DNA from: an uncultured Ignavibacteriota bacterium
GTDB taxonomy: Bacteria > Bacteroidota > Ignavibacteria > UBA10030 > UBA8401
Length of the DNA stretch: 64,000 bases
Direction of reading: 5' to 3'
Assembly: GCA_903861125.1 (NCBI GenBank)
Contig: CAIOTF010000016.1
Location: 1 to 64,000, forward strand
In this document: piece after piece, positions 20,019-27,218 of the stretch
Numbering within the stretch: the first letter of the stretch is position 1
Layout: every line of letters begins with the position of its first letter
Position numbers and translations under genes: made by a program
Notes under the pieces: generated by a model
Seen by the model: the letters and a program-made list of their open reading frames with translations, nothing else
Told to the model about the DNA's origin: nothing
The model's database searches: none

Positions 20019-22172
20019 CTACTGTTCCTTTCCGTTTTGTTCGTTAGTTTGAAGTGTAAAGCAAAATGTTGTACCGCGGTTAATTCCTTCCGATTCGACC
20101 CAGATCCGGCCGCCGTGAACCTCTATAATACGGCGGACAAGCGCAAGACCTATGCCAGTTCCTTCGGTGGATGCATCAAGTTTGTTAAAAAGTCCGAACA
20201 CTGTCTCATGATACCTGGGATCGATCCCTTTTCCGTTATCACGAATAAAGAAGATTTGGTTACTGACGCCGTTTTTCCGCAATCCAATTTCGATCGTCGG
20301 TTCCGGCCGTTCGCCGGTAAACTTCAGTGCGTTCTCAACCAGATTCTGGATCACTTCATGCATCCGTGTCCGGTCTGCATAAATGTCTGGAAGACCTTCT
20401 TGGACAACGATATTTGCGTTGCATTTGGTAATGGGTCCCGAAAGCAGCGAGATTACATCGTGCGTTAATTCCCCCATTGAAAATTTTGTCGGCGGATTGA
20501 CAATGCGCCCGATGCGAGACAGTTCAAGCAGGTTTTCGAGCAGCGAGGTCATCTTGTCCGCCGCCACTGCAATGCGCTTCAGATCGGATTCAAACCGGTC
20601 GTGTCTGCCGTTGGAAAGATCGCGGAGAAGCCCGCCTGAATACCCCTTAATGGTAATGAGAGGACTTTTCAGATCGTGAGAGACCGTGTAGGTAAATTGT
20701 TCCAGCTCGGTGTTTTTCTGGCGCAATTCCTCTTTGCTTAGCTCAAGTTTTTTCACCGTCTCTTCAATTTGAGTAACAGCTTTCTTGCGTTCCGTAATAT
20801 CAATGGAAAATCCGCCGATAATTTTTTTATCCCCTAAAATAAATGGGAACTTGATTGTGTTATAAATTCGGCCATTCAATGTCTCTTCAATATTCAGCAC
20901 GTTTCCGTTGGTGAAGATGGTCCAATCATCAACAACGATCATATCAGCAAAATCCGACGGGAACAATTCGTGCATTGTTTTGCCGATCATCTGCGCACTC
21001 GGAATACCGGTTAGTTCGTGAAAATTATCGCTGACATTCAGCACTCGGTTTTCCTTAGTACTCACTTCCTTAATGAAAATATTCACCGGGGAATATTTCA
21101 ATAACAATACAAGCAGATCATTCTGTTCCCGCAACGCTTCCTCAGCATCTTTTTGATCTGTAATATCCTGACCCTGAGCGATTGTCGCAGCGATCGTAAC
21201 ACCGTCGTCAGCAAGAACATTAGCGGTATTCCAAATTACACTTCTTAATTCCCCGTCTTTCCGCTGTATCATTATTTCAACAGTCTTCAGGTTATTGCCG
21301 CTCCCTGTTTTTTTAATAATGTCGATTGAAACTTCTTTGTGTTTGTCCGGAAAGAGTATATCAAGATTTTTGCCGATCACTTCCCCATACTGATATCCGC
21401 TCAATTCCTCGAATGCATCATTGAACCGGGTGATCAACAATGAAGGATCCCATGTGATGATTGGCGCATTGGCGTTCCGGAACAACTTATCCAGATATTG
21501 ACTTGTTTCTCGCAGTTTCTCCTCTTCCTTCAAGCGTTCGGTCACATCAAGCGATACACCCAGAACGCCGATCACATTCCCTTCTTCATCACGCAGAGGA
21601 ATTTTATTTGTATCAAACCAGATCACACGGCCGCCGACAGCCTTCACTTGTTCGAGCACATTCAGTTTTGGTATTCCACTATTCATCACCTCACTATCAA
21701 CCGCCCGAAACTTATCGGCGGCCTGAACATCGCTCATTAAATCATAATCTGTTTTACCCGCTATATCGGATGCTCTGCTATGTCCGAACATGCCGGCAAA
21801 TCCCTGATTAGCTCCGCCATATTTCAGTTCCCTGTCTTTCCAAAAGACAACTCCCGGAAAATTTTCAAGAACAATTTTGAGCATTTGATCGGATTGACGA
21901 AGGTCACTTTCGCTGAGCGTTATTTTTTCTTTTTCTTCCTCTACCACTTTGACAAAATGTTTTAACGGACGATAGACAAAAATGAAAATGATAGGAAAGG
22001 ATGACAAAAACAGTAAAAGTCCATCCAGCAGTGTTTCAACAACCCCCGAGTGCCCGGGGAAAGAGCGCAGGAGCATTGTAGTTACCAACTCATTAACAAC
22101 GATGGAGATTAAAATAGCCGCGACTATTCGCCTTACAGCATTTACAGAATTGATCTTATTTAGATAGCCCAT
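20019..22172 (-). CDS. Membrane sensor histidine kinase with three PAS domains
   Basis: 717 aa. Two transmembrane helices lie at about residues 12-32 and 44-66 with almost no periplasmic loop, so sensing is probably by the PAS units. A short coiled coil follows, then PAS domains at about 95-210, 220-345 and 350-470, a second coiled coil, HisKA ('FTYTVSHDLKSPLITIKGY') and HATPase ('LVENALKFTG', 'DNGKGIDP', 'GTGIGLALVRRI'). This class resembles kinases of phytochrome type that work with Rcp1-like regulators, and such a regulator follows at a 4-bp distance. It is the first gene of the block 22172-13484. Two GTAAAC boxes in everted orientation lie about 160-200 bp upstream of its start. Confidence 0.92.
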   Translation of the reverse strand: MGYLNKINSVNAVRRIVAAILISIVVNELVTTMLLRSFPGHSGVVETLLDGLLLFLSSFPIIFIFVYRPLKHFVKVVEEEKEKITLSESDLRQSDQMLKIVLENFPGVVFWKDRELKYGGANQGFAGMFGHSRASDIAGKTDYDLMSDVQAADKFRAVDSEVMNSGIPKLNVLEQVKAVGGRVIWFDTNKIPLRDEEGNVIGVLGVSLDVTERLKEEEKLRETSQYLDKLFRNANAPIITWDPSLLITRFNDAFEELSGYQYGEVIGKNLDILFPDKHKEVSIDIIKKTGSGNNLKTVEIMIQRKDGELRSVIWNTANVLADDGVTIAATIAQGQDITDQKDAEEALREQNDLLVLLLKYSPVNIFIKEVSTKENRVLNVSDNFHELTGIPSAQMIGKTMHELFPSDFADMIVVDDWTIFTNGNVLNIEETLNGRIYNTIKFPFILGDKKIIGGFSIDITERKKAVTQIEETVKKLELSKEELRQKNTELEQFTYTVSHDLKSPLITIKGYSGGLLRDLSNGRHDRFESDLKRIAVAADKMTSLLENLLELSRIGRIVNPPTKFSMGELTHDVISLLSGPITKCNANIVVQEGLPDIYADRTRMHEVIQNLVENALKFTGERPEPTIEIGLRKNGVSNQIFFIRDNGKGIDPRYHETVFGLFNKLDASTEGTGIGLALVRRIIEVHGGRIWVESEGINRGTTFCFTLQTNEQNGKEQ

Positions 22173-22331
22173 TGTAAAATATGTTTACGGATTTAGTTGG
22201 AAATACTAAGGGAATAGACCTGCCGTTATTTTTCTATTTGCCCTCGAGTTTGTTAATCCAATAATAGTGCCAAAAATATTTCCTTTTTTATTGTCATTTT
22301 TAGCCAATATTTTAACAGTTATTCATAGAAC

Positions 22332-22369
22332 GTAAACTTATGTAGACGGTTTTAGCAACGAATGTTTAC
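22332..22369. promoter_or_regulatory. Everted GTAAAC-N26-GTTTAC pair
   Basis: GTAAAC at 22332 and GTTTAC at 22364 are separated by 26 nt. The second is embedded in the 10-mer ATGTTTACAT, whose reverse complement occurs at 36032-36041 with the same 26-nt partner spacing. The hexamer is the core of the long palindromes at 23688 and 41416. It lies upstream of the membrane kinase gene. Confidence 0.4.
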
Positions 22370-22700
22370 ATGCGGCTTCATACATGTCCAAAATACTTTC
22401 GTGCACAAATCATCAGCTTTTTGGCTTTTTATACGGAGGCAAAACTACTTACTAAGCAAGGTGCATCCCTTAAAAAAGTTGCTTTTCTTTCTGTTTTGTC
22501 TTGCTATAACGTTTTGACCTGCAAGCGGCATACGATAAGTTTAATCCTGCAGCGGAGAAATAGAAGTGGTGGTAATGAAGTTAATGTAGTAGCTGCAAAT
22601 ATTTCTTTACAGTCTTTATAATACATCACAGTGGCCGTACTGATTTAGAAAAAAAATGATATTCTACTGCAATGTTTACGAGCAACGATGGTGTTTAAAA

Positions 22701-22726
22701 TAAAAAACCCGCCATACGGCGGGTTC
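22701..22726 (-). terminator. Rho-independent terminator of barrel-protein gene
   Basis: On the minus strand AACCCGCC-GTAT-GGCGGGTT forms an 8-bp stem followed by a run of T. It lies about 35 bp after the stop of the 22760-23545 gene. Confidence 0.9.
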
Positions 22727-22759
22727 TGATTCACTTTATGAAATATTTCAAACTACCAA

Positions 22760-23545
22760 TTACAAGCCGTAACGCAAGCCAACGAGCACTTCAACGCCGC
22801 TCGGCATTGTTTCTAATTCTTTTTCGCTTTCGATTGCCATATTAGAAAGGCTATATGTATAATCTACCTTCAGGCTCAATGTGATTTTGTTTGAAAGTTT
22901 CAATCCGGCTGCTTCCAAACCAAGGCTAATTCCGTTATTGTTTGCATTCTCTGGTTTTTTAAAATCCGTTGGTGTCCCTTTGACTTCATAGGTTTTAGTA
23001 AGGTTATATCCCATTTTAGCACCAACGCATCCTTTAATTGTATATTTATTCTCAGACAGAGCCACCAGCAAATATTTAACATTTACGCCGACATCAACAA
23101 GATTATAATTATATGTATACATGATTTTACTGGTTGCACCAGTAAAATCACCAGTTAGGTTTGAATAACCTACTTCGCCACCGATTGCTAATTTTGGCGT
23201 TACTTCTTGTTCGTATCCGGCCAAAACCGTTGTTCCGCTAAAATCAGAGGCGACTAAAGCACCACCGGAGACAGTAATAGTTTTGCGAAGTCCTGAAGCC
23301 TGAACAGCAACAGCAGGCTTTTGCTGTACGGGAGCAACCGCTTTTTGCGGAGCAGGAGCTGGTGCAGGTGCCGGTGTTGCTGCCGGGGTCGGTGCAGGTG
23401 CCGGAGTTGCTACCGGTGTTGGTGCCGGAGCCGGTGTCGGAACAACAGCTGCTGGTTTTTGCGGTTCCGCAGTTTGAGCATACGCAACCGAATTCATTGC
23501 AGTTAGAACAAGTGCCACAACGAACACAAAGAACATTTTTTTCAT
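22760..23545 (-). CDS. Outer-membrane beta-barrel protein with Pro/Ala-rich linker
   Basis: 261 aa. Signal peptide at residues 1-24 (MKKMFFVFVVALVLTAMNSVAYA). Residues about 28-80 are a low-complexity linker of 'PAPAPTP'-like repeats. The rest (about 85-261) has alternating hydrophobic strands ending in 'VLVGLRYGL', typical of small OmpA/OMP_b-brl barrels. The linker may let the barrel reach through peptidoglycan or carry an exposed N-terminal arm. The gene is monocistronic, with its own terminator downstream and a strong palindromic operator-like site 143 bp upstream. Its ligand or role is not evident. Confidence 0.85.
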   Translation of the reverse strand: MKKMFFVFVVALVLTAMNSVAYAQTAEPQKPAAVVPTPAPAPTPVATPAPAPTPAATPAPAPAPAPQKAVAPVQQKPAVAVQASGLRKTITVSGGALVASDFSGTTVLAGYEQEVTPKLAIGGEVGYSNLTGDFTGATSKIMYTYNYNLVDVGVNVKYLLVALSENKYTIKGCVGAKMGYNLTKTYEVKGTPTDFKKPENANNNGISLGLEAAGLKLSNKITLSLKVDYTYSLSNMAIESEKELETMPSGVEVLVGLRYGL

Positions 23546-23687
23546 ATGGTTTTCTTTCTATTGGTGTATAGATTTGTTAATTAGTGAATTGTTGCTGCTT
23601 AAAATATTACCAAAATACAGAACAATTATTGGACCAGAAATTTTATGTCGTTTTTTACGAATATTGAACACTTTTTTATTGCGATGT

Positions 23688-23719
23688 TACATTTGTTTAC
23701 TATATTGTAAACAAATGTA
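23688..23719. promoter_or_regulatory. Long palindrome GTTTAC-N6-GTAAAC (operator-like)
   Basis: Perfect 13-nt arms (TACATTTGTTTAC and its reverse complement) are separated by six bases (TATATT). A site with the same core, the same 6-nt spacer and 12-nt arms lies at 41416-41445, upstream of another envelope gene. The arrangement is that of a dimeric regulator's operator. A terminator role is unlikely because no gene ends here. Confidence 0.65.
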
Positions 23720-24176
23720 GACATATTTGGTAAAAAGCTTTTTTCAACTAAGACTTTTCCGGCAAATTTTCCCTTCAAAAAATGTCTTTAACCCTCATTT
23801 AAGAACCTGTTTGCACCTAATACAAAAATGTTTCCGGTGAAATGCAGACAGGATTTATAGCTCAGACACACAACAGACATTCTACAACGAATTCGATCAT
23901 TGAACAACCTGACAACGAGCAACATACTGCTTTGTCAACGCCACGGTTATTATATTTCTGCAGTTAATATGACTCTTTTTGAAAATTATTTACTGAACTT
24001 AATTGCAGACGACCGATTTTTTTTTTATATTTATAAATTATTCGCTCTGACGGTTGGTTTCTGTATATTTGCCTACCAAACCGTATGCATAAATGCCAAT
24101 AATTCGTTAAAAAAGCAACCGAAAATTTAATAGAGAATTTAAGCGGTTTTCTCTATATTTGACAGATCAAAAAATG

Positions 24177-24343
24177 AGTTTGGCGGGGTAGCTCCCCGTA
24201 AAAAACACGGGGCAGGCAGTCCCAAAGGGACTTCGCTTTCGCTTCTGAATATAAAAAATAGTTTGGCGGGGTAGCTCCCCGTAAAAAACACGGGGCAGGC
24301 AGTCCCAAAGGGACTTCGCTTTCGCTTCTGAATATAAAAAAAT
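24177..24343 (+). repeat. Two 83/84-nt tandem repeats that include the tRNA-Met 5' end
   Basis: Copy 1 is 24177-24259 and copy 2 is 24260-24343, identical apart from one extra A in copy 2. Each begins AGTTTGGCGGGGTAGCTC, and the real tRNA (24349) is entered through the same 18 bases at 24344-24361. Each copy therefore holds the first 13 bases of the tRNA. In each copy CGGGG, CCCCG and CGGGG blocks (24184, 24194 and 24208 in copy 1) can form one of two exclusive hairpins, and AGTCCC-AAA-GGGACT forms another. Confidence 0.9.
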
Positions 24344-24348
24344 AGTTT

Positions 24349-24422
24349 GGCGGGGTAGCTCAGCTGGTTAGAGCGTCGGAATCATAATCCGTAGGTCGGC
24401 GGTTCAAGTCCGCCCCCCGCTA
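24349..24422 (+). tRNA. tRNA-Met (anticodon CAT)
   Basis: 74 nt. Acceptor GGCGGGG pairs with CCCCGCT (G1-U72 wobble). D stem GCTC/GAGC; anticodon stem CGGA/TCCG with loop ATCATAA giving anticodon CAT; T arm GGCGG-TTCAAGT-CCGCC; discriminator A. CCA is not encoded. The elongator methionine form is most likely; a lysidine-modified tRNA-Ile2 shares this anticodon and cannot be excluded by eye. A hairpin at 24463-24486 and a terminator at 24507-24538 follow. Confidence 0.93.
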
Positions 24423-24903
24423 CAATAGGAAGACATGATAATCAAGTGGAGCGTTTTTGCGATATCCCGCAGTTCTTTTGCGGGATCCGCCCACGCTACT
24501 AAAATGAAAAGTCGAGATTTGTTCTCGACTTTTTTTTTGTACCTTCAAAAGATACGAGCGTAGCATGTTGCCACCTTGCACCCTAATCATAGTAAAAAGG
24601 AACCGGCTAAATTGAGATTATTACAACTAAACCGGTAACATTATAAAACGGAAAAGGTTTTATAATTTGCTGATCACACGGTTTCCGGAAATTGTTCAGA
24701 ACCTATGATCGACCGGTATCTTAAAAATGTATACGGCAAATACCATTGCATCCCAAATACTTGAAACCATACGACATACTATTTCGCGGGAGTCAAGTGC
24801 TCATAATTTTGTAACGTTATGGTAGCAATACTTATCTTACTATCGTTGACATAAACAACGTAGCTCCAAATAGGGAGCCGATTGGAGGAATGGAATAATT
24901 CAT
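24423..24903. other. Intergenic region between tRNA-Met and HExxH gene
   Basis: It holds the tRNA terminator at 24507-24538. After that no gene, repeat or structured element could be supported up to the start at 24904. A GGAGG at 24890-24894 is near the next start codon. Confidence 0.5.
24507..24538 (+). terminator. Terminator downstream of tRNA-Met
   Basis: The stem AAGTCGAGA/TCTCGACTT with a 5-nt loop is followed by nine T residues. It lies about 85 bp after the tRNA. A second hairpin without a T run (ATCCCGCA ... TGCGGGAT) lies between the two. Confidence 0.88.
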
Positions 24904-25644
24904 ATGTACAAATATATTTGCGGTCTGTTACTAATTACTATTTTAGCTGCGGCAAACCTTTTTGCACAAATTGATTCTTCAGAATTTGAATCTCATGATG
25001 GGACAGCAAAGATTGTTCTTACCGATGCACTCCTATTTACCCCATCCGCAATTCTCTTTCTCGGGGTCCATGAGATAGGACATTCTTCGGTCGCATCCAT
25101 CTTTGGCGGACACGATGTCCGGTTTGGACTTATCCGCACTGCACCCAACGGAAATCACCAGTTGGGTTGGACTGATTGGTCGAACGATATAGGGCATACC
25201 GGAAAATCTTTTACATTTTTAAGCGGTGTGCTATTTACCCGTGGATTGGCGGAGGGGTCTGATCTTGTTGTACGCGATATTCCGCTTCCCCGGTGGGGTC
25301 AACGATTCTTTTCCATGACGTTTCTACTTGGAAGATTTGATTTCCCCCGTTATGTTGTCATGGATGCTTTAGTTAATACTTTTGGACGACCGGGATCAGA
25401 CATTAATTTTTTTGTTAAAGAAGTCGCCGGCCAGAATTCGGTATCACGGGTTCTTGTCTATGGAGCACTGTTAGGATTAGCAACAGTTGATTTGGTTTTG
25501 GATTGGAACCGGATTAGTACGCATTGGCAGATTCTCACAGGAAAAACACCAATACAATCACCCCTTGGATATCGACAAACCTTACGCATCCATCCCTTGC
25601 TTAGTTCGCGTTATCAAGGTGTATGCCTGCAATTGTCTTTCTAA
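24904..25644 (+). CDS. Exported/membrane protein with HExGH motif
   Basis: 246 aa. Signal peptide or N-terminal anchor at residues 1-22 ('GLLLITILAAANLFA'). At residues 56-60 the motif H-E-I-G-H lies inside a hydrophobic stretch ('AILFLGVHEIGHSSVASIFGG'), the arrangement of zinc metalloproteases of the M50 kind, where HExxH sits in a membrane helix. Further hydrophobic segments occur near 100-112, 128-140 and 178-192. The third-ligand motif of M50 enzymes (an Asp in a later helix) may be 'DLVLDW' near residue 195, but this is not certain. The gene is followed 60 bp later by a BamE-like gene on the same strand. The enzymatic call is inference only. Confidence 0.65.
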   Translation: MYKYICGLLLITILAAANLFAQIDSSEFESHDGTAKIVLTDALLFTPSAILFLGVHEIGHSSVASIFGGHDVRFGLIRTAPNGNHQLGWTDWSNDIGHTGKSFTFLSGVLFTRGLAEGSDLVVRDIPLPRWGQRFFSMTFLLGRFDFPRYVVMDALVNTFGRPGSDINFFVKEVAGQNSVSRVLVYGALLGLATVDLVLDWNRISTHWQILTGKTPIQSPLGYRQTLRIHPLLSSRYQGVCLQLSF

Positions 25645-25704
25645 TGTTCGACGGCCTGACGATTCGTTTAACAATTTCCGCCAATCACGAAGTGTAGATT
25701 ATTT

Positions 25705-26046
25705 ATGATTATACATTTTCGCACACTCATTATTCTCCTTGCGGTTACTTTTAGTTTTGCTCAACCGCAGCAGAAAGAATATTACACAACAAAAGTAGTT
25801 CCAGTACCTGATTCGTTGAGAATTCAATTCGATACTCTCATCGTCACTAAGATAGATGAGAATAAAATGAATCACGGCTGGATAAAACTCTGTAAAGGAA
25901 TGTCTGTATCTCAAGTGATAACTCTCATAGGCAAACCTACGGGGATAGAGTATAGTTCATCGGATGCAAGTGTTACGTGGCACTATGGAAAACGAACAGT
26001 CGTTTTTGATAACATTAAAGAGACTCTCAGGTATTGGCGGAAGTAA
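25705..26046 (+). CDS. Small exported BamE/SmpA-like protein
   Basis: 113 aa. Signal peptide at residues 1-19 (MIIHFRTLIILLAVTFSFA), with no lipobox cysteine. Residues about 60-110 ('WIKLCKGMSVSQVITLIGKPTGIEY...ASVTWHYGKRTVVFDN') match the SmpA/OmlA fold: 'L..GMS..QV..LLG.P' followed by strands ending in a 'W.Y' pattern. In BamE this domain binds the outer-membrane assembly factor; in other proteins it is a general binding module. It lies 60 bp after the HExxH gene in the same direction and probably in the same transcript. Confidence 0.7.
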   Translation: MIIHFRTLIILLAVTFSFAQPQQKEYYTTKVVPVPDSLRIQFDTLIVTKIDENKMNHGWIKLCKGMSVSQVITLIGKPTGIEYSSSDASVTWHYGKRTVVFDNIKETLRYWRK

Positions 26047-26314
26047 AATGCAGATATTAACCGTAAATATCCGGAAGTGTTGAAATCCGGCATAAAACCA
26101 AAAACAATAAACCCCGGCCTATATAAATAACTGCATTGTAATGAATAAAAAGCAGACCACGGATGACACGGAAAAAATGGATTTTCACGGCTATTTCCAG
26201 AATTATTCACAAGCCGTAGCCAACGACAACCATTACCGTGGAACAGTTGATTTCAAACCCGCCAAGTTCCTGTGTGAATAGATTATCACCATGCACCTCC
26301 GCAATAGAATTTAT

Positions 26315-26959
26315 CTAGTGCTCCGCACCGTGCGCTTTTAAAACGAAAAAGTAGCAAAAGAGTGATGGTGCGGGACGGAATTTTTTGACGATCGCCAGTT
26401 TTTGCTTTTCGAACGCTTCGAGGATCTTCGCCATTCCAAAATTCCGTTTCCCCAATTCCCAATAATGTTGACCGTCAAATTTGTGTTTGATCCAGTACGG
26501 CACACCTAAAAATAATCCGATCGGTTTAATGCCGGGGAAATTAATCAGAGTGGAAATTCCGACGAACGGTGCCGGCAGTGTAACAATCACATGGCCACGG
26601 CTCACCCGCTTCAATTCCGAAAGCACCTTACCGAACTCCGAAAATGGAAGATGCTCGAGAACTTCGGCGGCAATAACGCAGTCAAAGGTATTGTCGTCGC
26701 AGGGAATTTCCGTAACATCCCCGATAATATCCGGTTTCACCGATGCATCAAAATCAAGGGTGGTTACATTGAACCCTCTATTTTTTAGCAACCAGGTGGT
26801 ATGTCCGGAGCCGGGTCCAATCTCCAAAATCTTTCCCCCTTCGGGAGTCACCTCTGCGATTGAATTAGCCTGGTGCCAATGCGTGATCAGGCGGGGCAAG
26901 CTCATGTATTTACCGCGTTGATATGCTTCACCAGTTACCTGGACGGGTCGTTTGTTCAT
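26315..26959 (-). CDS. Class I SAM-dependent methyltransferase
   Basis: 214 aa, soluble. Motif I 'ILEIGPGSGHTTWLL', acidic end of strand 2 'VTTLDFDAS', motif around strand 4 'DNTFDCVIAAEVLEHLPF', then 'LKRVSRGHVIVTLPAP'. This is the Methyltransf_11 arrangement. The C-terminal third ('FDGQHYWELGKRNFGMAKILEAFEKQ') suggests a lipid, sugar or small-molecule substrate rather than nucleic acid, but the substrate cannot be read from the sequence. Monocistronic. Confidence 0.9.
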   Translation of the reverse strand: MNKRPVQVTGEAYQRGKYMSLPRLITHWHQANSIAEVTPEGGKILEIGPGSGHTTWLLKNRGFNVTTLDFDASVKPDIIGDVTEIPCDDNTFDCVIAAEVLEHLPFSEFGKVLSELKRVSRGHVIVTLPAPFVGISTLINFPGIKPIGLFLGVPYWIKHKFDGQHYWELGKRNFGMAKILEAFEKQKLAIVKKFRPAPSLFCYFFVLKAHGAEH

Positions 26960-27145
26960 GTGATTTCCTCCGTTTGATTTGTTGGTGTCAAGGGTGTGTA
27001 TCAGTCAATGTATTGATACAAACATATTAAACAGGATCGGTATTTATGTATTTTTTCGACGAACGGGGATTATTAGACGATGAATAATTGAAGGACTTGG
27101 GCGGATAAGCTGTTTAACATGGCAGTTTTAGAGAAGTTACAACAT

Positions 27146-27176
27146 CATCCTCCGGCGGTGATCTGCCCGGAGGATG
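27146..27176. terminator. Strong hairpin after symporter gene
   Basis: Arms CATCCTCCGG and CCGGAGGATG (10 bp) surround an 11-nt loop. The T run (five bases) is on the plus-strand side, whereas the only nearby upstream gene ends from the minus-strand side at 27219, so assignment to a strand is uncertain. Confidence 0.5.
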
Positions 27177-27218
27177 TTTTTCAATTTCTGTTGCGGAAGC
27201 TGTTTCGGGAAGTTGTGG

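Larger units (their letters stand above)
22173..22759. other. Intergenic region upstream of kinase block
   Basis: An A/T-rich spacer between the barrel-protein gene and the kinase block. It holds the barrel gene's terminator (22701-22726) and a pair of GTAAAC boxes in everted orientation (22332-22337 and 22364-22369). The 83-codon plus-strand frame at 22370-22621 shows no signal peptide, domain or ribosome-binding site and is left uncalled. Confidence 0.6.
23546..24348. other. Intergenic region between barrel-protein gene and tRNA-Met
   Basis: It holds the palindrome at 23688-23719 and the 83-nt tandem repeat at 24177-24343. TATATTTG boxes at 24064-24071 and 24154-24161 resemble the Bacteroidetes -7 promoter element and could drive the tRNA. 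The 76-codon frame at 23900-24130 is very A/T-rich, has no recognisable domain and is not called. Confidence 0.55.

Noticed and set aside
22370-22621. Possible 83-aa gene on the plus strand
   Set aside because: No domain, no ribosome-binding site, and codon use typical of non-coding A/T-rich DNA.
23900-24130. Possible 76-aa gene upstream of tRNA-Met
   Set aside because: Very A/T-rich, begins inside a spacer with promoter-like boxes, no recognisable features.
24177-24343. Two additional tRNA-Met genes or pseudo-tRNAs
   Set aside because: Only the first 13 bases match the tRNA; the D arm, anticodon arm and T arm are absent, so they are listed as repeats.
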